This document shows positions 59,459-64,000 of a DNA stretch of 64,000 bases, one piece after another. The notes below the pieces were generated by a model. That model searched no databases, was not told where the DNA came from, and worked only from the letters and a program-made list of their open reading frames with translations. Source of the DNA: Litomosoides sigmodontis (Eukaryota > Nematoda > Chromadorea > Rhabditida > Onchocercidae); assembly GCA_963070105.1 (NCBI GenBank), contig OY718804.1, forward strand, positions 8,477,817-8,541,816, given 5' to 3'. Within the stretch, counting starts at the first letter, position 1, and each line of letters starts with the position of its first letter. Made by a program: the position numbers and the translations under genes.

Positions 59459-60941
59459 AATTGCTATTTTCCACTTTTGTTTGTTGTTTTATATGTAATT
59501 GCTCAATGTGAATGTAGGAATTTTGTTTTCCTCAGCTGTTTGGAACGACTTCCGACTAACGAAAACTGTGAAGTGAGGATTTGCATAAAGTCAGCTTGAG
59601 CACAAAACCGCCTTCAGATAGGTTAATTGTCATAGTGTTGTAGAGTTTCTTGCAGTTTACTAGCATCCCTTAACATTTTTATCCGTTTTCAAAATTTTCT
59701 AGATTCATTTCGGAGTGAAAATGAATGTAGATGGCATACTGATTATGTTTCAAATGTGGAACACACAAGATGGCCAACATGAACAAGGCAAGTAGTTCAA
59801 AGATTCATATCACCTATGAACATACCCAAATTTTGTTCTCTCACCATAGCCAATAACACAAACTGGTTCACGAATTGATAAGAAACTAATCCCCAACTAT
59901 TGTTCCAGTTTTCTTTTCATCTCACTTTTCCAAGTGATGCCTGCACGTTTTCCAAAAGGAAATCTCATAACTGTTTCTTTCGAACATGCATTATGAGATC
60001 TTAAGATCGTAAGACAGTATCACACGAGGTGAAAAATGCAGCAAGGTTCTAGCGAACCGAATGCACAGTTATAAAAACATAGTACGATGAAGTTCTAGAT
60101 TTATGCGAGCCTCTGATTGACGAAATAGCACTTACAGGCCAATGGAGTGATTTGGAGACGTTTGTAGCGCATAATTTATTTGTTACCATCAAACACATAC
60201 AAAAAACTGTGAATGAACGCAGGCGCTACATTTTTTTTAATCTTCATTTTTCATCAGTGACAATACATTACTTGAACAAAGCGAGGTTCATAATCAAGTC
60301 GAAGAGAACAAGGTAAGAAAAAGAGAAACACCACTAATTCAGAAATACTTCATTGTAATTTAGGCGACTGTGAAAGTAAAAACAGCAAAAAGGATATCAG
60401 AGAAAAAAGAGAACTACGAGTGAAGGAGAAAACAAACATACGGAAAATTGGTAATGGAATGAAAGGAGAAGGGTAAACCAAGGTTCTAAATTTGAAATCA
60501 TACCTAACGTGGCAACGACGACTTCCACTCAAAATGTCTGATAAAACATCTAAGTTTTGTAAGCCGCATTCTTATAAAACCATAATACACAGATGTTGGG
60601 GCTTGCAGTTCGATAAATGGAACAAATCACAAAAAATGGTTCAAGCCTAACCAGAAATCTCATCCCCTCCTTTTTGATTCGTTCACAAAACCAGTTGCTA
60701 CACCATACTTGCTACATATTATGAACACTTTTCTTTGATGTCCCGTCCGAATAAATTAACCACTTACATAAGGTAATTAATTAAAATGATAAAACCATAA
60801 TCAGTGCTTGCCACTCCAAGGAATAAACAGTTCTCTACTTTAATGCTGCCGTTACATACCTAATTTAACACTGAACAATTAAAAAACAATAAAGTAAAAA
60901 TATAAAATATTTATAAGTAAAATGCCGTATGATTAAGAAAA
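59459..60941. other. Convergent intergenic region downstream of FAM136A
   Basis: 1.48 kb, AT-rich, no supported gene. The minus-strand frame 60350-60532 lacks splice context and family similarity. Confidence 0.5.
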
Positions 60942-62015
60942 CTATTTGACAAGAGCCGGGGATGGTAAACGGCTCACGGCATTCACAGCATAAAACATAA
61001 CCAAACCTGAAAAAACATGTAACTAAAGGTTTATTAAATTAAAGTATTAAATTAAATTTGTGATCTTAAAGTGAACCCATTTATTACATTTTCCTGTCCA
61101 TACAGAGAGTACTTCTAAAATAGCTTTGTAGCGAATCTTAAGAATATTAAATTAAGTTGCAACTGCAACTACTCCAAAATCAAGGCTAATAAAATAAAGC
61201 GAAAAGAATCGATTAAACTACTCACTTGAATATGGAGGCATTAAGCCCCCCGAAGATTGATCTGCGATTCTATACTGTTCATATTTGTTAAAACGCGATG
61301 CACTGAGGCGATCAAAAAGGCTACTTGAAATAAAGGCTTTACACCTTTACAAACGCTATTAAATGAATTTATCTTAAAATTACAGTTTTCAATGTTTTTT
61401 ACATATTAGAAGTCTTAAGCGGCTGAAAAGTTGTTTTAGGAGATGACTGAGGGCACAAAAACTTTCCGCTAAAGGAAAAGAAACTTGATATCAAAGAATA
61501 GCACCCGAAGTTGTCGAATATAATAAAGTAATGTGGATAATTAAAACATAATAATGAACACTGTAATTAACAGAAATTAAACGAGTAAAAATTGTGGAAT
61601 CAAAAACAAAATATTAGACAGGCTAAATTCAAAATTAAAAACAAAACTATATGCACATACGACCGGCTTTCGCGCTTAGAACGAGTCTGCGCAATGATTG
61701 AAATATGGACCTGAAAACAAAAATTCGTGGAGATGTTAAACTGAAGTACTACTTTTTAGAAAAAATGAACCCAGCGAAAGTCAAGTTATAGTGCCATTCG
61801 TGACACTAGATCGGACAAGAAATACCACTGATGCAACAATTCACTTTTCTACCGAAAAACCAACAGTTTTTCATTAACGTACCCAGGCAATAGCAGTTAG
61901 AAGGTGAAAACAAATAAAAATACTTACACATAGCAATGATTAGTAAAACAATACAGCAAATCGAAAGTAAAGAGATCAGAGTAAAAACGAGAAAAGTGCA
62001 GCACCTTCACAAAAC
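60942..62015 (-). CDS. Unexplained chain of phase-compatible exons downstream of DDX6
   Basis: Four candidate exons on the minus strand: 61928-62015, 61664-61710, 61226-61336, 60942-61006. They have good acceptors (three TTTCAG or TTTTCAG, one AAAG) and good donors (GTAAGT, GTCGTA, GTGAGT). One reading frame stays open across all four (entry phase 1; peptide pieces SLRRLVLSAKA, NKYEQYRIADQSSGG, VNAVSRLPSPALVK) and ends at TAG 60942-60944. No in-frame start codon is visible and I recognise no family. A donor-like GCT|GTAAGT follows the DDX6 stop by 3 nt, so these may instead be spliced 3' UTR exons of DDX6, or part of another transcript. Confidence 0.3.
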
Positions 62016-62175
62016 CTGAAATAGATAAATTTTATGCAATATGATTTCAAAAATTATTTGTTGAAAAAAGACATTAGCCACAGAGATTTCGCAACAATGG
62101 AGTCAAATCTTCGCTTACTTCTCTTAAAGACCAATAAAACAAAAACTATAATTTTACAATATTTCTACTTACAGC

Positions 62176-64000
62176 CTACGCAGCCGTTTCCTTGGAAGAT
62201 CCAACCATTTCGCTATCATTTTCATCAACGATCTGATACTCGGCAACATACAGCTTCGGATCCACTGACTGAAAACGGCAATGCTGCTTAATTTACACCG
62301 TTGAGAACAAATTTCTGTGCACTAATTTAAAAGAAAAATCTTTGAATGAGCATTTTTTGGAAGGAAAAATGAACGAAATTCAGCAAAGAAACCTTTGCAA
62401 AAAAAGAACCCTAATAAATAATAAACCTTTGGAATTGGAGCAATGCGAGTCCTCAACTCAGCTTCGATACGTCGAAGAGTAAAGCGATCTTCGTAAGTAA
62501 TAAGATTGATCGCAATGCCAAGGTGCCCAAACCGACCAGAACTAAAAATAATCCCAACTTATCACAAGTAAAACAGTTAAACGTATAATCAAAAATGGAT
62601 AAAAATATCTGGTCCAGCAGTAAATAATTTTCTTTACAGAATGAATGAGCTGAAATAATGCTCAAGAACTAGAAAATAACCAACCCTAAGCGATGAATTA
62701 CACTAGGGCACAGATCGGTCAACGATATATAATATCGAAATTTTTATGAACGATTAACACTCCGAAAATCAAAATCTAGAAAAATAAATACCGGCCAATA
62801 CGATGCAGGTACGTTTCGGCGTTGCGCGGAAAATCAAAATTGATGACCACATTCACGGCCTGAATATCGATACCTCTAGTAAGCAAATCAGAACAGACCA
62901 AGTTACGGCAAGCTCCTTTGCGAAAATCGTGAAAAACCCGATTACGATGACCTTGCGCCATGCGTGAATGAATGTAATAGCAGGAATAGCCTATTTCTGT
63001 GATTTTCTTTGCCAAAAGTTCTACACGCTGTGTTGAATTACAAAAAATAATGGACTGATTGATTTGAAGCTGAAATATTTCAAGCGGCTATACACAAAAC
63101 AGAAACATATAAAAAAATTAAAATACACAAGAGCATAAAAATATGAGAAACTACTTATGTAAACAGGAAAAACTTAGCTCATTACAATCACGAAATGTGA
63201 AACTGTATCGATGCAGAGCAGTTGCGATTATTTTATATTTCTAGTAACAGTTCGAATGTACCTTTGAATACTTGAAGGTGCAACAAACCTTGCGAAACAA
63301 CGTGTTCAAACAGTGAACTTTTTGCTTCTCTTGCACATAAGCATAATACTGTGTAACACCAACTAATGTCAATTCTTCCATCAGGTTAATTTCGTACGGG
63401 TTTCTCATATGCTTCTGCATGAATGTTGCTACCGTCAATGGAAATGTTGCCGAATAAAGCATAATCTGACGATCGGGAGGCAAAAATTTGATGACACGAT
63501 CTAAAATGCCTTGGAAATCCTGTGAAAGAAGCTTATCGGCCTCATCCAGTACGAGAGTTGTGCAATGTGACATATCAGCAACGTTCTGAAATGAAAATTA
63601 TATATATATATATATATTTAACCAGAAAAAATACCAAGTATATCACTACTCTCTGCATTGAAATCGCTTATAGTACCTAATATTAAACTATTTTAACTAA
63701 ACGCCATGTTACTTAAAAATTATTACTGATAACAATATGAAAAATACATTACCATCAGAAGTAAGCCTATTTCGGCAGAAATGGTAATGTTATTGACATG
63801 CGTTCTCCAACAAAGCACAACCCCTACACCTGGTCTGTATAAGTAATTCGACAGTCGTTTCGCTGCCCCCCCCCCCCCCTCCCATAATTTTTACATGTAA
63901 TGGACAACCAAGATTGTAAAAACTTTACTTTTTTTTGCAGTTGAAGTTATAATCATACCTTATCCATAAGATCAAGAATACGGCCAGGAGTTGCCACAAT
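62176..64000 (-). CDS. cgh-1: DDX6/CGH-1-type DEAD-box RNA helicase (5' part outside window)
   Basis: P-body/germ-granule RNA helicase that represses translation and promotes mRNA decay or storage. Visible exons (minus order): 63959-64000 (window edge), 63289-63585, 62792-63069, 62427-62541, 62176-62268; 14 + 99 codons and onward, all in phase. Motifs present: Ib [13 protein letters not shown] (Walker B variant) [78 protein letters not shown] and [17 protein letters not shown]. These are diagnostic of the DDX6/Dhh1/CGH-1 subfamily rather than eIF4A. The last exon ([11 protein letters not shown], then an acidic tail) ends at TAG 62176-62178. The N-terminus, Q motif and motif I are outside the window. 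Confidence 0.97.
63866..63879. repeat. Poly-C run in a DDX6 intron
   Basis: Fourteen consecutive C residues on the plus strand in an otherwise AT-rich intron (63586-63958), followed by TCCC. Confidence 0.9.

Noticed and set aside
60350..60532. Minus-strand 60-codon hydrophobic ORF
   Set aside because: Short, hydrophobic from T-rich composition, no partners or family match.

Overview
The window is AT-rich eukaryotic DNA with many small introns (mostly 70-700 nt, TTTNAG-type acceptors), several likely spliced-leader acceptors a few bases before start codons, and tightly packed genes on both strands. This points to a nematode. The protein set and intron style suggest a clade III/filarial-type worm, but the species cannot be fixed from sequence alone. 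I rebuilt the gene models by hand from family motifs, splice signals and reading-frame phase. Every exon junction is phase-consistent except where noted.

Layout, left to right. 1-4227 (+): 3' part of a CYLD deubiquitinase. 5407-6933 (-): a PMF1/NNF1-like kinetochore protein. 8427-10773 (+): an EF-hand rhomboid protease. 11539-12401 (-): a TAX1BP3/TIP-1-type single-PDZ protein. 14560-31282 (+): a 38-exon ABCA-class transporter (about 1,786 aa), with a nearly intron-free 6-phosphofructokinase (27050-29478, +) inside its penultimate long intron. 32949-37840 (+): a kinesin-7 (CENP-E-like) motor. 38710-41203 (+): TFIIH subunit p44. 41432-46781 (+): NOP14. 48973-52505 (+): a membrane-anchored histidine acid phosphatase. 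53361-57538 (-): kanadaptin (SLC4A1AP). 57948-59458 (+): FAM136A. 62176-64000 (-, open at the right edge): a DDX6/CGH-1 DEAD-box helicase. A phase-consistent chain of four exons (60942-62015, -) lies just downstream of it and is unexplained.

Most genes are conserved housekeeping functions (ribosome biogenesis, transcription/repair, glycolysis, mRNA storage, chromosome segregation). p44 and NOP14 are only 228 bp apart on the same strand, and NOP14 starts one base after a strong acceptor, so they may be co-transcribed and trans-spliced. Kanadaptin and FAM136A are divergent across about 410 bp.

The oddest locus is the ABC transporter. The long intron that hosts the phosphofructokinase gene is followed by an exon whose expected AG acceptor reads AT, exactly at the second ABC signature motif, while all 36 other junctions of that gene are intact. 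Other oddities are a 101-bp local duplication of one ABC exon start, at least three GC-AG introns, a long hairpin beside CYLD, and large TA/heptamer arrays in introns. I see no mobile element with coding capacity, CRISPR array, rRNA or convincing tRNA.
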